Shown here: in pieces, positions 10,459 through 23,052 of the stretch
Position numbering within the stretch: position 1 is the first letter of the stretch
Layout: each line of letters starts with the position of its first letter
Notes under the pieces: generated by a model
Told to the model about the DNA's origin: nothing
Seen by the model: only the letters and a program-made list of their open reading frames with translations
Databases searched by the model: none
NCBI GenBank assembly: GCA_028622995.1
Contig: JAJQJQ010000009.1
Location: forward strand, 1,798,001-1,862,000
Source: Panagrolaimus kolymaensis
Lineage: Eukaryota; Nematoda; Chromadorea; Rhabditida; Panagrolaimidae
DNA length: 64,000 bases
Direction of reading: 5' to 3'
Made by a program: the position numbers and the translations under genes

Positions 10459-11656
10459 ATGTCTTCCCGTGACCGCGCTCCTCGTGGTCCTCCACCCGCT
10501 ATCAGTGGTTTGCATAGTTTAAAAGTGAGTTTTTGTTAATTATTTTGGAGATTATGTAATTACCCGCCATTTTTTTAAAGGTTGATAACATTTCATATCA
10601 AACCACTCAAAATGAGCTTCGTCGAATGTTTGAGCGATATGGAGAAATTGGAGATGTTCATATTCCCCGTGATCGTCATTCCCGTCAAAGCCGTGGCTTT
10701 GGTTTTGTTCGATTTGTAAGTCGCAAGGATGCTGATTATGCCGTTTCCCGAATGGATGGTCGATATGTTGATGGACGAGAAATTCGTGTATCTTTCGCTA
10801 AATATGATCGACCCCTCGATGAACATGGCTATGATCGAAATCATTCCTCCGATCGTGGTGGCAGTGGTCGTGGCGGTGGCCGAGATCGTGATGAACGTCG
10901 CAGGTTTGTTTTATATTTACAAAAATCAATCAATTTCCTTCCCTTAACTGCTGATTCACATGGAATACATATATTTTTCGAAAATTTACATATATATTTA
11001 AAATTGTTAATAATAATTGCAATTTTAAAGCCCACTGCTACGGCCGAGGCTGATGGTTGTTGCAGTTTATTGATTGAGAGCAGATAAAAAAATTTTTGCG
11101 CTGACTTTTTTTTTGGAGCTGATCCTTCGTTTGCTACACGCAGGCGGTTAAATAACTTATTTGGAGACCACCCAAATCTATAAAATATATATGTCTACGG
11201 TACAGAGTGTAGCTGAGCAAGCCGCTTTTGGCAGTGATAGTACCAGGGCAGGATTTAATTTGGCAGTCATTAGCAGGGCTGTTGACTATTTTGATTTGCA
11301 GTTTTTTTCTCTCTCACATTCTTTTTTTAAAAGCTGAATATTGGCAGATTCATTTAGCAGTTTGTCTATATATAAAAAAGGCAGGGAATGCAGCAGCTAA
11401 CTGCAGGTTTGGCATATTTGTGTGCCGCGTTTTTATTGTTGTTTTTGTTGTTAACCTTCGTTTTTAAACCTTCAAACAACTTTTAATAAAACATTTTTTA
11501 AGAAGCAGCCGAAGCCGTTCACCAATTCGTCGACGATCTCGTTCACGAACTTCTTCACCCCCAAAACGCTCAGCATCACCATCCAAATCTCGAAGCCGCT
11601 CACCCATCAAACAAAGATCCCAAAGTCGTTCACGAACTCGTTCACCATCAAAGTGA
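10459..11656 (+). CDS. rsp-4: SRSF2-like SR splicing factor (SC35 / RSP-4 type)
   Basis: Exons 10459-10524, 10581-10903 and 11503-11656 join in frame to 180 residues. A single RRM spans about residues 18-95, with RNP2 LKVDNI split by intron 1 and RNP1 RGFGFVRF. It is followed by a Gly/Arg hinge and a C-terminal RS domain (SRSRSP, RRRSRSRT, SRSRSPIKQRSQSRSRTRSPSK). The start MSSRDRAPRGPPPAISGLHSLKVDNI matches the SC35-type layout. SR proteins bind exonic RNA and recruit the spliceosome in the nucleus. The RS domain is encoded alone in exon 3 behind an unusually long 599-nt intron, whose retention adds about 60 residues before a stop; see findings. Symbol chosen by similarity to the C. elegans SC35 homologue. 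Confidence 0.9.
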
Positions 11657-12607
11657 AACTTGGAAAGAAAAACATTTCAACAAAAACAAAAAAATAATTA
11701 TATTACTCTTTTGGCAGCTCAACTTTTATTTTTTTTATTTTTCAAAGTAATTTTGTTTCTTCGTATTTTTTTTTTCTGCCGGATAATTTGTTATTCTAAT
11801 TTATTTATCTGATATTATAATGGAATTGTTTTTTTTTTCAAAATCGTGTTGTGTAGAATTTTTTTTGGATTCAAATAAACATTTCGAAAAATCAAATTTG
11901 CTACAATTAGTGATGATTACCTAAATTAAAAAATAGCTCGTTAAATTTTTTGCGCCTTGAGAGGCTTATTCCAAATTTTAAAAAATAATAAAAACTACGA
12001 ATGAAAATACTCAACCCGTTTTAAAAAGGTTCATTAATCAAAACTTTTAATTAGAGTTTTAAAGCTTTGTAAAAAAATAATTCAAAGGTTTAAAATTTTT
12101 TACAAGTTTATCAATTTTCGGATTAAAAAAATATTAAACGTACATATTTCAATATTTGATTTTCTGCTGCTGTCCACTTTTTTTTGCAACGTTAAATAAT
12201 ATTAAATAGATGGCGGTGCCAGCTGGTCATTCATTACCTCTATCTCTACCTCGTCCTCTTATAATCTTTTCTTTTCACCTTTCACTTTTTCCTGACCCTT
12301 GAAGAAGCTTCATTTTGTTAGATAAGAGAAAAATTAAAACGTTTGTTTTCAAACTTTAAAAATATTTTTTGACAAATGATTGAAAAAAAAATTAAAGGAA
12401 AGGAAAAAGGCCATAGAGTTTGATCGTCGTCTTCGAACCAAACGATTTGACTCTTTTTTTCTTGTCAGTTGATCACTTCAATTTTATTTTTCTGTTCATT
12501 GCTTGCTTGTGCTACTAGTCGTCGGTCACTAAATTTAAAAGCATAAATATTATTTTATTTTTGGTTTGGTCCATCATTTTTGCAACTTACTTTCTTCAGC
12601 AGCAAAA
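11657..12607. other. Intergenic region, SR gene to FN3 gene
   Basis: The first 230 bp should be the SR-gene 3' UTR, with an AATAAA at about 11874. The rest is AT-rich with a pyrimidine-rich stretch at 12235-12305. A TTTCTTCAG (about 12590-12598), 9 nt before the downstream ATG, is a probable trans-splice acceptor. No gene is seen. Confidence 0.35.
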
Positions 12608-14974
12608 ATGATAATTAAAATATTAAGTTTAATTATTCTTTCATTATTTGTTGTTCTTCAAAGTTATGCTTTATCTGAACCCATGGTCAAGAATTTAAGG
12701 GCTCGATATGATACTTCTGCAAATTCAATTTATATTGAATGGGATTATTTTGAAACTCAACAAACTAGTTACGGTAATTTCCAAATCCTTTTTTTAAGTT
12801 TTTTTATTAATATTTTTTTAGATGTTCAATTTGTTGTAAGATACCGAGTCACAAATCGAGTTTCACCCGACAGTCAATGGAAGCTTGCTCGAACAGCTGA
12901 TAGACTTGTTCGCTTGCATTTGCCCGACATTCATAGTGGCGATGAACTTGAAGTTCAAGTTAAAGTTGAACGAGGTGGACAAGTTATTGAAGATTGGAGC
13001 CAGCAATTACTAATTTCTGTTGCAAAACGATTAAAATTGGGAGAAGGAATTTTGGTTGAAGAGGGCGATCTCCTTCCTCCATTAAATTTTGCTGCGAATG
13101 TTATGGGTCCTAAAACGGTTAAACTTGAATGGAGACCTTATAATCCTCACATTCCTGGTTTGTATTATATTGTAAATGTTAAACAATTGACCACTCAATC
13201 AGGAACTCAATTTATTACTAAACAAGTTAGTTTTGTCTAACAACGAAAAAAGAATTTAAATAACAAAAAATTAATTTTAGATCAAAATCGAAGCCACTTA
13301 TTTCACTTTGGATGATCTCGTTCCAGGTGAAAGATATGAAATGACCATTCGAAGTGCAACACCCACGGATACATCTTCCACTGCCGCAATTGTAGAAATT
13401 TCCTTGCCAAAAGAAGATGAATGGTTTGAAGTTGGAAATTTAATTATTTCTAGCCATTTTCAAAGAGATGGAAGAGGCATTGTTAATTTGACTTGGGAAG
13501 TTCCACCTGAAATGATTGGAAAAATTCGGGGTTTTTTAAATATTTTTCTTAAACAGAAAATTTTAATTTTAAAATTTTTATAGAATATCAAGTTCAATAT
13601 GCCCCTGAAGGTATGAATAATTTTAAAGAGCTTCGATTCCTTGGTGAAGAACCTTCGGCTGCTCTTTATGATCTTCAAAGGTAAACAGGAAACCAAAATA
13701 AAATTCCACAAAAATAGGATTAACTTATTTCAGTGACACTGAATACGTTCTTAAAATCAAAACTTATCTCACAAATAACCTTGAAACAGAAAGTGGAGAA
13801 TTTCGATTCAAAACCCCAAAAGTTATGATGGATCCAATTAGTAAAGTGGATGTTTTGTATTCCTCAAGTGAAGCTAATGCTGTTCGACTTCAATGGGTTT
13901 TGGAACCGTAAATTTTCCATTTCTTTTATACAAATTATTTAAAATTAATTTTTAAGCCATGTTGACCTCGGTTCAATTGCGGGCTATGATGTTTATATTT
14001 CTGAAGATAAAAATGCCCAAGAAGATCGATGGCGTTATATTCGACTTGATGGCAAAGAAGCTTCCATATCTGTCAATGATATTAAAGCTTTAACAACTTA
14101 TTACGTTCGTTTCGTTATTCGCAAAACTGATGGAAATATGATTCAAGGACCTTTGATTTATCATTTTAGAACCACGGGTAAAAAAATTAAGAAATTGTTA
14201 CTTTTAATTTTTATTTTAAAAAATTTTAAGATCAACTTTCTAAAACTGCTGAAATGCGACAAGGAAATTCTCTTTCATATCGAAATATTGCCCCTGGGAG
14301 AGTAAGCATTTCTTGGACATATCCTTCCAGCATTGCAGGAAATATTGTGGGTGCTGTTATTCTTTACTCAGATCGAAAAGATGTATCAATAGATCAATGG
14401 CGACGAATTTCTATTCCAGATGCCACAACTGTAATTTTTTTTACTTTTATTGGCGTTAAAAAAGTTAAGAAATGTTTTTTTAGAAATCTGTGGTTTTGCA
14501 TAATCTTCGTGAAGGCACCAAATACCATGTCCACATTGTTCCTAAATTAACTAATGGCGAGCTTGATTATGCTTCGACTGAAAAATTTGAATTGCAAACC
14601 GATGCACGTAAGAAATTTAGACAAAATGTAAAAAAAGGTTTAAAAAACAAAATTTTTAAGGAGAGCAATCTCGAGCTTTTGAACATCCATATTTTAATCA
14701 AGTTCGACGAGATGGAGCTCCACAATTTCAAGAAATGAGAGTTGCAGCCGAATCAGGTGAAAAGCATATAAACATTGTTTCATGCAATCCTGATGCTTTC
14801 AAGGCACGTCTTTTTTCTATTTTTTTCTTTTCTTTTTAAAAGCAAGTACCTAATTTTTTTTAGACTGGATGTGCTTGGGATGAACATTGCATTGCCTCGG
14901 TTGATAATACAAATGTTGGATGGTGTATTCCCGATGCATTGCGAGATTCCATTATCAAATCAACTTCAGATTAA
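12608..14974 (+). CDS. Secreted fibronectin type III repeat protein with Cys-rich tail
   Basis: Ten exons (12608-12773, 12822-13225, 13281-13530, 13584-13680, 13734-13907, 13957-14177, 14231-14430, 14484-14607, 14661-14803, 14864-14974) close in phase to 629 residues. An N-terminal hydrophobic signal peptide (MIIKILSLIILSLFVVLQ) is followed by several FN3-like modules with the usual spaced Trp and Tyr (IYIEWDY, VKLEWRPY, VNLTWEV, VRLQWVLEP, VSISWTY; GERYEMTIRSA, TTYYVRF, GTKYHVHIVP). The last about 35 residues are different: GCAWDEHCIASVDN and GWCIPD, with paired cysteines, probably a small disulphide-bonded cap. There is no membrane segment, so it should be secreted matrix. The last intron uses a GC donor (AAG|GCACGT at 14804). 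The ATG at 12608 is chosen over the longer frame because it follows a TTTCTTCAG acceptor. Confidence 0.82.
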
Positions 14975-15434
14975 AAAGTATATTTAATTTATTAAAATTC
15001 TTTTTAAAAATTATCACAAAAAATAATTATTTAATTTAAATTTTTTATTGAAACACCGGAAATAAATAAAAGTTATTAAATTTTTGTATGACTAGTAAAA
15101 ATTAAAAAAAATATAAATAATTGAGATAATAAAATAATTATTATTTTGTATATGTATGTGTATTCTTTAAACTGGATTGTTTTTGAAGTTTAAAAAAAGT
15201 ATTAAAAAAAGACTAAAAATGAAAAAAAAATTAGAGGACAAAATGAATTGAGATATGCAAAGAAGAAGAAGAAGAAAAAATATGAAAGCTCAAAAAAAGA
15301 AATGAAAAACCTTTAAAAAAATGAATCAAATAAAAATTAATATTTTCATTATTATATATTTTTGTATTAAAAAATTGAGATCGTTTTTTACCCTTGTTTC
15401 AACTCCAAAAAAATTTTTTTTAAACATTCGTCGA
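14975..15434. other. Convergent 3' region between FN3 gene and zinc-finger gene
   Basis: 460 bp of extremely AT-rich DNA with AATAAA-type signals (for example about 15060) and long A runs. No coding potential is seen. Confidence 0.35.
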
Positions 15435-17644
15435 TTAATTTCGAAGTTGTTGTTGTTGTGGTGGTTTTTTCCTTGATTTTTCTTCGAGATAACTTATTCC
15501 TCTTCCACCTGCATTGCGTCGTTTACCTCCTCTTGATTTATTGTTTTTATTTGTTGCAACCATATCTGTAAAAGTATCAGACAAAGTAGGAAAGCATAAA
15601 CATGCTAATTTATGCCAGGATTGAATATTTTCACTTATGGATGAATCAATTGGAAGTTTTTGAGTTATATGAGGATGGCGTTTTTCGATATGTGAATAAA
15701 CTATTGAAATTTCTGATGAATGATATTTACATTCTGGACATGAATAATTTTTAATACCAAAATGAATGGTTGCGTGATCGAGTAAAACGGAAATGTTTTG
15801 ATCAGCGGTAAATAATTTGAAACAAAACTAAAAAATAGGCAAAAATTTTAATTTTTGAAGGAAATTTAAAAAAAAACAGTAAAAAGTTTAAAATTCATTT
15901 TAAAATTTTTCAATGAAAATTTGCGTAATTTTTAATTTTTATAAAACACTTTACTCACCTCACATTGAATAGCTTTGAGCGAATTTAAATCTCGATTTAA
16001 TTGAATTGAAAAACTTTTAACAAAATCCTGTCGTAACATTTCATCTTCCAATGTATATCCACGACGTTTAGCAAAATCAAGGAAAAATAATGGCACACAT
16101 ACTACAAAATTTATTCCTGTGGGAGTCATCACAGTAACTCCGTCGCCATTATGCTCATTATAAATGTGTAAGGTTACTTTCCACTGAAAATTAAAAAAGA
16201 AGAAGTTAAGCTTTGTAGTAATTATTTTTACTTCCTAATTTTATAGAAAAGTGAGAATTTGACTTACAGGTGCATTAGTTAAAAATTCACATTCTGAGCA
16301 AGTAAACGAATGACAAATATTTGGATGAATTTCAACTAAATGCGTCATTAATTTGGCGCTTTGAACATATTCACCGCAATGAGAACAACAAAATATCTCG
16401 GATGGTGATACAGGTCCATATAATTCTTTGATATCAAATTTATTAACAGCTGCTGCTTCTTCAAATTTTACATCTTCTTCGTCCTCCTCCTCTGCCTCGT
16501 CTGCTTCTAGAGGCTCTTGTTGCTCATTTTCTGTTTCTTGCAGAGGAGTGGGAGTAATTTCAATTCTCTCAGGTGTAATTTCTGCTTTAACTTGTGTGGG
16601 TGTTGTTATATCATCATTTAATGCAGCTATAAAGCTGTTGTTATGAGCAAAACGCTATAATTTGTACTTTTTTACTTCAAAAAAAGTTTAACTAATTTTT
16701 TTTACCTTTGCATGACCTGGAAAACATTGTTCCATTAAATTTGCCCATTGTTGTTGCATTTCTTTACACATTGCATCAATTGGACTACTATCATAATCCG
16801 AATGGTTGTGTTGCATATGCAATCGAACTTTAGCCATTTCATTATGACTATACGCGCAATGACAGCATTGATATTGTTTTAAAGCTGCATGGCGGCGAAC
16901 ATGATTGGTTAAATTTGAAAGTCGACTTGACATAATTTTATTTGAACACAAATTGCACGAAGCATAAATAGTTGGATCATCACTGACTTGCATTCTTGAA
17001 CCTCTTGGCCTTGCCACGAATGGAATAGGTGATGGTAAAGTGGTGGTATTTTCAGAGGAGGGTAATCCATTGGAATTTGAATTTGTAGTGCTTGATGAAG
17101 ATGGTTGTTGGGGTTGTTGCTCTAAAAAAAATTTAATTACACTTTTTTGTTAATTTTAATTTCTGAAATAAAAATGTCACACCTCCTCCACATTCTTTTT
17201 CATTTTTGGTAATATTAGATAAGGCTGCAATAACAGCTGCCGTTAAATCATTATTATTATTCGCTGAATTACTGCTGCTTTCAACATCCGCATTATTAGG
17301 TGTTACGATACCTTCATGACTATTATTTGTACATTTTTCTCTTAAAAGTCTCTTTCTTCCGCCTGTTGCTTTACCCTTGGAGACTACAACCACGTCGTTG
17401 TTTGAGTCAGAAATATTAATAATTTCATCAATATCTACGGCGGAAGTTAAAACATTTTCTGGGAGATTTTTTACATATGAAACATTTGTAAAACCTTCCA
17501 AAGCCTAAAAATTAAAATAAAATATGTTTGAGACATTTTTTTTTAGTTTTGATAACTTACCAGTAAATTTTGGAGGCGAGTAACTTCCTCTTTGGTTGAT
17601 AGTTTAATAATAGCATAGACACTTTCCGATGACATTTTACTCAT
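15435..17644 (-). CDS. Six-finger C2H2 protein with repeated finger-pair modules
   Basis: Minus-strand exons 17644-17561, 17504-17183, 17121-16706, 16654-16268, 16183-15959 and 15827-15435 join in phase to 608 residues. Three pairs of C2H2-like fingers are visible: CNLC...HVRRH with CCHC...HMQHNH; CSHC...HLVEIH with CSEC...HIYNEH; CEFC...HATIH with CPEC...HIEKRH. Fingers 4 and 5 are each split by an intron. After the first and third pairs comes a related helical block: SPID...W..LMEQCFPGH and LPID...W..LACLCFP, so [finger pair + PID-W-CFP block] is an internal repeat. An acidic linker (EADEAEEEDEEDV) separates pairs 1 and 2. Finger pairs of this kind suggest a nuclear DNA- or RNA-binding protein; I do not recognise the specific orthologue. 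Confidence 0.82.
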
Positions 17645-20600
17645 TTTTTGTTTTAAAAGGTGTAAAATTGCACTGTAACCATTTTCTTAAAAAAAATAAC
17701 AAAAATTATTATCTTTTACTTTCGTCCTATTTGTTGCTAAGAAAAAATTTAATATAAGAAGTAAAGTAAAAAATGCATGCTTTAGTGAAGAAAAAAAATC
17801 GAAAAGCCATTAACACGAGCTCTCTGTATTAAAAAAATGCAAGCAGGCAGGCAAGCGAAAATGCTTAGAACAAAAATAGGATGAAAAAAAAATGAAAAGC
17901 ACGAAGACAAAAACAAAATGCGCGCATTCCGGTGGTTGTGGTGGTGGTAGTTGGCAGATATAAAAAAAAAGGAAAACATGAGAAAAAAAGTAGTGAATAT
18001 ATTTTTTTGTGGTTGTGGGAATGGCAAAAGCCCCTATGGGCCATTTCTATAAAAAAAATAAAATAAAAGACACGCTGAATTTGGCAGCAACAACCAACGA
18101 CGTGCAGAAAAATTCATGCGCGCAGCAACAACAACTAACATGCTTGCTTTCATTCATTCCTATACATAAATGGCATGCAATTGCCACAAGAAAAAAAAAG
18201 AAAAAAGAAATGCGACAACTACTAGCAAGAAAGCAAGAAAATGACTAGCAACCGCAAAAAGCTTCTTTTTTTTCTCGCGCAGGCAGTCTATTATTTTAAA
18301 TGCGTGAACTCAAGTGAAAGAAAGGAAAAAAAAGGAGACACCGCCTATTTTTTTTATTTCTGCGTGAACTTGGATGGACACGGCAAAAAGTGTTATTATA
18401 AAACTAACAAAAGTCACTAATGGAAAAAAAATTATAAGTAAAAAAAAGAAGCAAATATGGTATTATTCGTTGTTGAGTGGGTGGATAATCAGAGGCTTAC
18501 TTACAGTGAAGAGTAAAAAAGCTTTCAGAAAATGAAACAAATATTTTATTTTGTAAATTAAAATGTGATAAAAAAAGTGACGTCAAATGCCCAAAAAACA
18601 GAATGTTTTTTAGACAAAGGAAAATTAAAAGTTTTTATGTTTTATTTTTACTTAAAGTTATATTTAACAAAATACAAATAAGCATGAAAGCACGCAGAAA
18701 AATAAAAGTCCAATAATAACAACTAAAACTAACAACAACGAAAAAAGAAAAACTGCATGCTATTTTTTTTCAAGCACCAGTGCGCGCATTTGTGAAAGCC
18801 TCCAAACTAACTGCATGCTTCTTTTTTTTTTTTTTTTTGCAAGAAGCAAGCGCAAAACGTTCAAAAAAAAAAAGACGATGCAAGTAGTTGTTGTTTGTTG
18901 GGAAAAAAAAGCAAGCAAGCTTTTTGGCAGCTATGATGGTTGGTTGTCTGTTGATGATAGGAAACAAAAAAAATGAAAAGCATGCTTGCTCGCGCTCATG
19001 GATACGTAAAGCCCACATTTTTTTTGACGTAAATGCTGCGCGCGAGAAAAAAATTTAAAAAGCATATTTATACGTGCGTGGAAATTAAAAAAGGCCTCTT
19101 TTTCCTTTTTTAAAATTGAACTTTAGCTAACATATTTACAGCTGCCGCTGCTTACAATGCAGGTCGTCTCACACAACCTTTTCTGAGGATATATAAAAAA
19201 AATAAAGAAAAAAGGAAAGAAAGAAAATGCGCTAAAAACATCTTGCATTTTAGTTTTTGTTACTCGACTGCTGCTGCCATGGTGCGCAAAAACAACAAAG
19301 TACATTTTTTTTACATTTTTTAAGCTTTAAAATGCCACCACAGAAAAAAAAAACCAACCAAAAACGGAAATGGCACGACAACACTTTACACAATTTTTTT
19401 TTGCTGCATCACACTGTCAACCAACACAACACCCCCGAAATGTCTTAAATTTAGCCGACGACGATGACCAAAAAGAAAAAAAGTTTTTTTTTGCTTGTAT
19501 ATATTTTAATTTGAAACACAGACGACTGTTTCGATAGTTTTTAAACTTTCAAAAAAGAGCACCATCAAAAACAAAATTTAATCAAAGAAAGATCTAAGCG
19601 GCGGTCGATTGATTTTAAAAAGAAAAAAGCCGCTTACAAAATTTTTGTTTTTTCATTCGATTTGCATTTTTTCATTTCTTTTTCTTTTGTACAATAAAAC
19701 CACCAGGTAGCAAAGCAAAGGCTGGCAGCATCTGTAATGAGGAATAAAGTTTTTTTTATATCTCATCTGTCGATTTCTTTTTTAAAACAAAAAATGCAAA
19801 GCAAAAAAGAAGAAATGTTGATGTTGAAAGAAAAAATATATGTACATACATCCAACAAGATCCGTGTAATAAAATAAAAAACATCTATACTCCCTTTTTC
19901 AAATGATGATGGAGGTTTATAAAGTGAAAGAAAGAAAAAGATAGAGACTCGCTATTCCGCATTTTTTTTGTACGAAAAAAAAGTGTTCGGCAAAAAAAAA
20001 ACTTGTGGCAGCGATCAGGCATGCTTATTTTTCTTCAACGAACGAATATTGTTTTTTTTTTCTTCTCCACTTTTCCATCTCTCTTCTCTTCTACAGCTAA
20101 CAGCTTTAAGGCAAAGTTCAGTTCCGAATAGAAAAAAAGACAAAACATTTTTATGTTGTAAAACACAACAAAATGCATTTTGACTCGACTATCTCTTCTG
20201 AGTTGGTACTTTCAATTATTTTTTTTATTCGAGAAACACACAATATTTCCTTTCGTAAAAAACATCACTGATTTTTTTTTTCGTTTTCATTTTATACCCT
20301 CAAGGTCCGGTCATTTTTATTTTAATTTCTTCTTTGCCCTCAATGAAATTTTTTGTTTGTTGTTGTTAATTCACTCACTTGTAAATTTTAATTTTTTTTT
20401 CTTCCTTGGTGATCGTGGTAATTGGATTACATTTTTTTTTTGAGAGAGGAGCGTTTCCATCCTTTTTTTGTCTTACTATTAATTGATAATCACCCATTTG
20501 TTTTTGTGGTATATTTATTTTTAGTGTGTCGCAAAACTTCTTTTTATTTGTGTTTAAACGTTTCTCCTCGATTGAAAAATTTTTGAGAGAACTGAATCAA

Positions 20601-23052
20601 ACAATTGCCCCTCCTTTTTGCGTAAAGAAAAAAAAATAAAAAATGAGTGATATCATAGATGATGGTTGCGGTAAAAATAGATATGGAGAAGATGCTGCTC
20701 TCTATTTCTCGATACCATCCATCATCCATTTTTGAAGACGCAAAATGAAAAAAATTAAGAAGAAAAAAAAATCGAGGAGGTCGATTGCGGTAGTTTTAGG
20801 TTCTCAATTTTTTTAGTTTTTACCTTTCCTTTTGGCGACGATAAATATTATTTCTCCCATTTTTTTTTTGTCTCTCATTTCCTTCCGCAACAATCAAACG
20901 ATCAGTGTTTAGTAATGATTTGGTTCATTTTTTTATTTTGCGCATTTCGTGTTGTTACTGACAAATATATTTATTCCTCTCCTCTTCATTATTTTTTTTC
21001 TCTCTCATTTGTTTTGCGTTCTTTCTCCTCTCTCATTTTTTTATGGGATACTGTGGATTTTTTTACTCAAAAAAAAATATATATACAAAAAAGTTTCATA
21101 GAGCAAAAAAGCTAACGAAAAAACTTTTCTTCTCTCTTTTTTATATAGGTATATGCAAAAGGAAAAAGTAAGACAAAAGCCAACATTAATGATGGCCAAG
21201 GCAAAAAACGGTGTAAAAAATTCGCGCACATTTTTTTTTGTTTGTTACTTCAAGTCAAAATAACCTCTTTCATCAAACCATCTTCTTTTTTTCTAGTTTT
21301 TTTCTTTTTTTTATGCAATGAGTCACGGATTTTTGGCATCTTATTTCCTAACCTTTTAGTTTTTCTTTTTTACTCATTAAACGCAACAAAAAAATTTTTA
21401 GTTTTGAGGCAAGATTTTTTTTAAAAAACCTTTATTTTATTTTTATTTTGACAAATTAATTGTCACTCACCTTAAATTTATTTTCTCCAGCCTCAATTTG
21501 TCGTCCTTGCGCAATAGAAAAAAAAAGAAGAAATTAATCAAAATCACAAAAAAAAAATGAACTCCTTCCAACGAGTTACCTAAATTAACTCACAAGTGAC
21601 AGCCATGAATGAATGAAAAATAATTTATTTTTTTATTTTATATGATTCGCTTAATTTAAACGAGAGAGGTTTGAAATGATAAGCATGCATATTTTTTTAG
21701 ACAAAAAAAATGAGGGTTTGAGTGGTGAGGAATGATGCATAAAAATATAATCGAGTGAGTTGTATTTCGAGGAAAAATAAACTGTCTGGTGATTTTTTTT
21801 GTTCTTCGATAAGCTAATATAAAAAAGAGGTTTATGAGGAACTGTTCAATTTTTTTATTTCGGTCTTTTTCCGTTCCATTTTTCTTTGTTAAACTAAGTA
21901 ATTAATCCGCCAAAATTAATTTAAAAATTATGAATCCAAAAAGTGGAAGTTGCGGCAGTTATTAATTATTTTTTTAAGTGACAGCGCTTGATTTTCTTAT
22001 ATTTTTAAGGTCGTTATTAAACTAAGTTTACTAAATAAATCAAATTTGTTAAATTTTTACTGATTTTTTCTTTTTCATTCCACCTCATCTTTTTTTCACA
22101 ATTTCCTTCTCTTATAGCCTTGAGAAACAGACATAAATAAAAACCGCCATACTATGGCGATAGGGAGATCAAGAGGAATGGAGCAACAGAGAGATGATGG
22201 TAGCTAAAAATGTGATCGGAAGGAAGTCATAGCGATTAGAAATACGAAGGAGGACGCTATCATATTTATTTTTTGTTACAGCATCCTTCACTGGCCTCAA
22301 AAGCTCCTCCCATCTATCTTTTACGCTTCTGGTAAAAATGTTTTGTTGTTTTAATCCTCTTCCTCTGTTTCTCTTTTTTTCTCGATTGCAATGCCGTGAC
22401 TGCATCTATCTATCCCTGTCCTTAGTTTTACAAAAACCCCGACCATGCAGGATCACAAACTTGTAGAAGCTTTTTTCCTTTATCGCTTTTCTTTTTTTTT
22501 ATTTATTACATTGCAAATTTTTTTTTTGCATTTTTTGACGGATATTTTCTTCTCAAATCTTCTTTTTCCCCCAAAAAAAAATTGCGGTGGTGGTAGAGGA
22601 TTTCAAAGCAGCGCCCTCAAGATGGAGAAATGATGAAAAAAAGGAAAAGAAAAAAAAAGGGAGAGATAGATCGTTAACGCCAGTTTGACCTTTTCTGTAT
22701 AGAAAAAAAAAGAAGATGCGCAAACGCTAGAAGACGCAATATTCCATCGAACCAGCCAACAAAAAAACCCTTAACTAAGGAAGGAAGGAGATGCCGGCGG
22801 GGAAAAGAAAAACAAAAAAAAGATGAGGCCAACCTCAAAAATTCTTTCATTTGCTCCGCCTTTTTTTAGAATAAAGAGGTTTTCTTCTGTTTACTCGTGC
22901 ACTCTCTTTTTTTGTGGTTTACTGTCATATTTTTTTTTTGCTGAAAAAAAAGTTGTTAATTTTTTTTGACTCTAAAATAACAACTTTCAATAAACCAAGG
23001 AGAAAAAATAATGTTTGTTAATATTGAAAATAATATATTTCAGACGACGACG
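17645..23052. other. 5.4-kb divergent intergenic region between two zinc-finger genes
   Basis: No coding sequence is supportable; all ORFs here are Phe/Lys-rich products of homopolymer runs. The region is dense in A and T runs of 6-18 bp. GCATGC or TGCATG motifs cluster between about 17.77 and 19.0 kb (for example near 17773, 18136, 18173, 18755, 18811, 18978). A possible non-coding 5' exon of the left gene ends at about 21471 on the minus strand (AAATTTAAG|GTGAGTG) with GC-richer sequence behind it. It probably holds regulatory DNA for both genes. Confidence 0.4.

Noticed and set aside
17782..22633. Many 60-90 codon frames rich in Phe, Lys and Ser
   Set aside because: They are translations of A/T homopolymer runs, on both strands, without domains or splice consistency.
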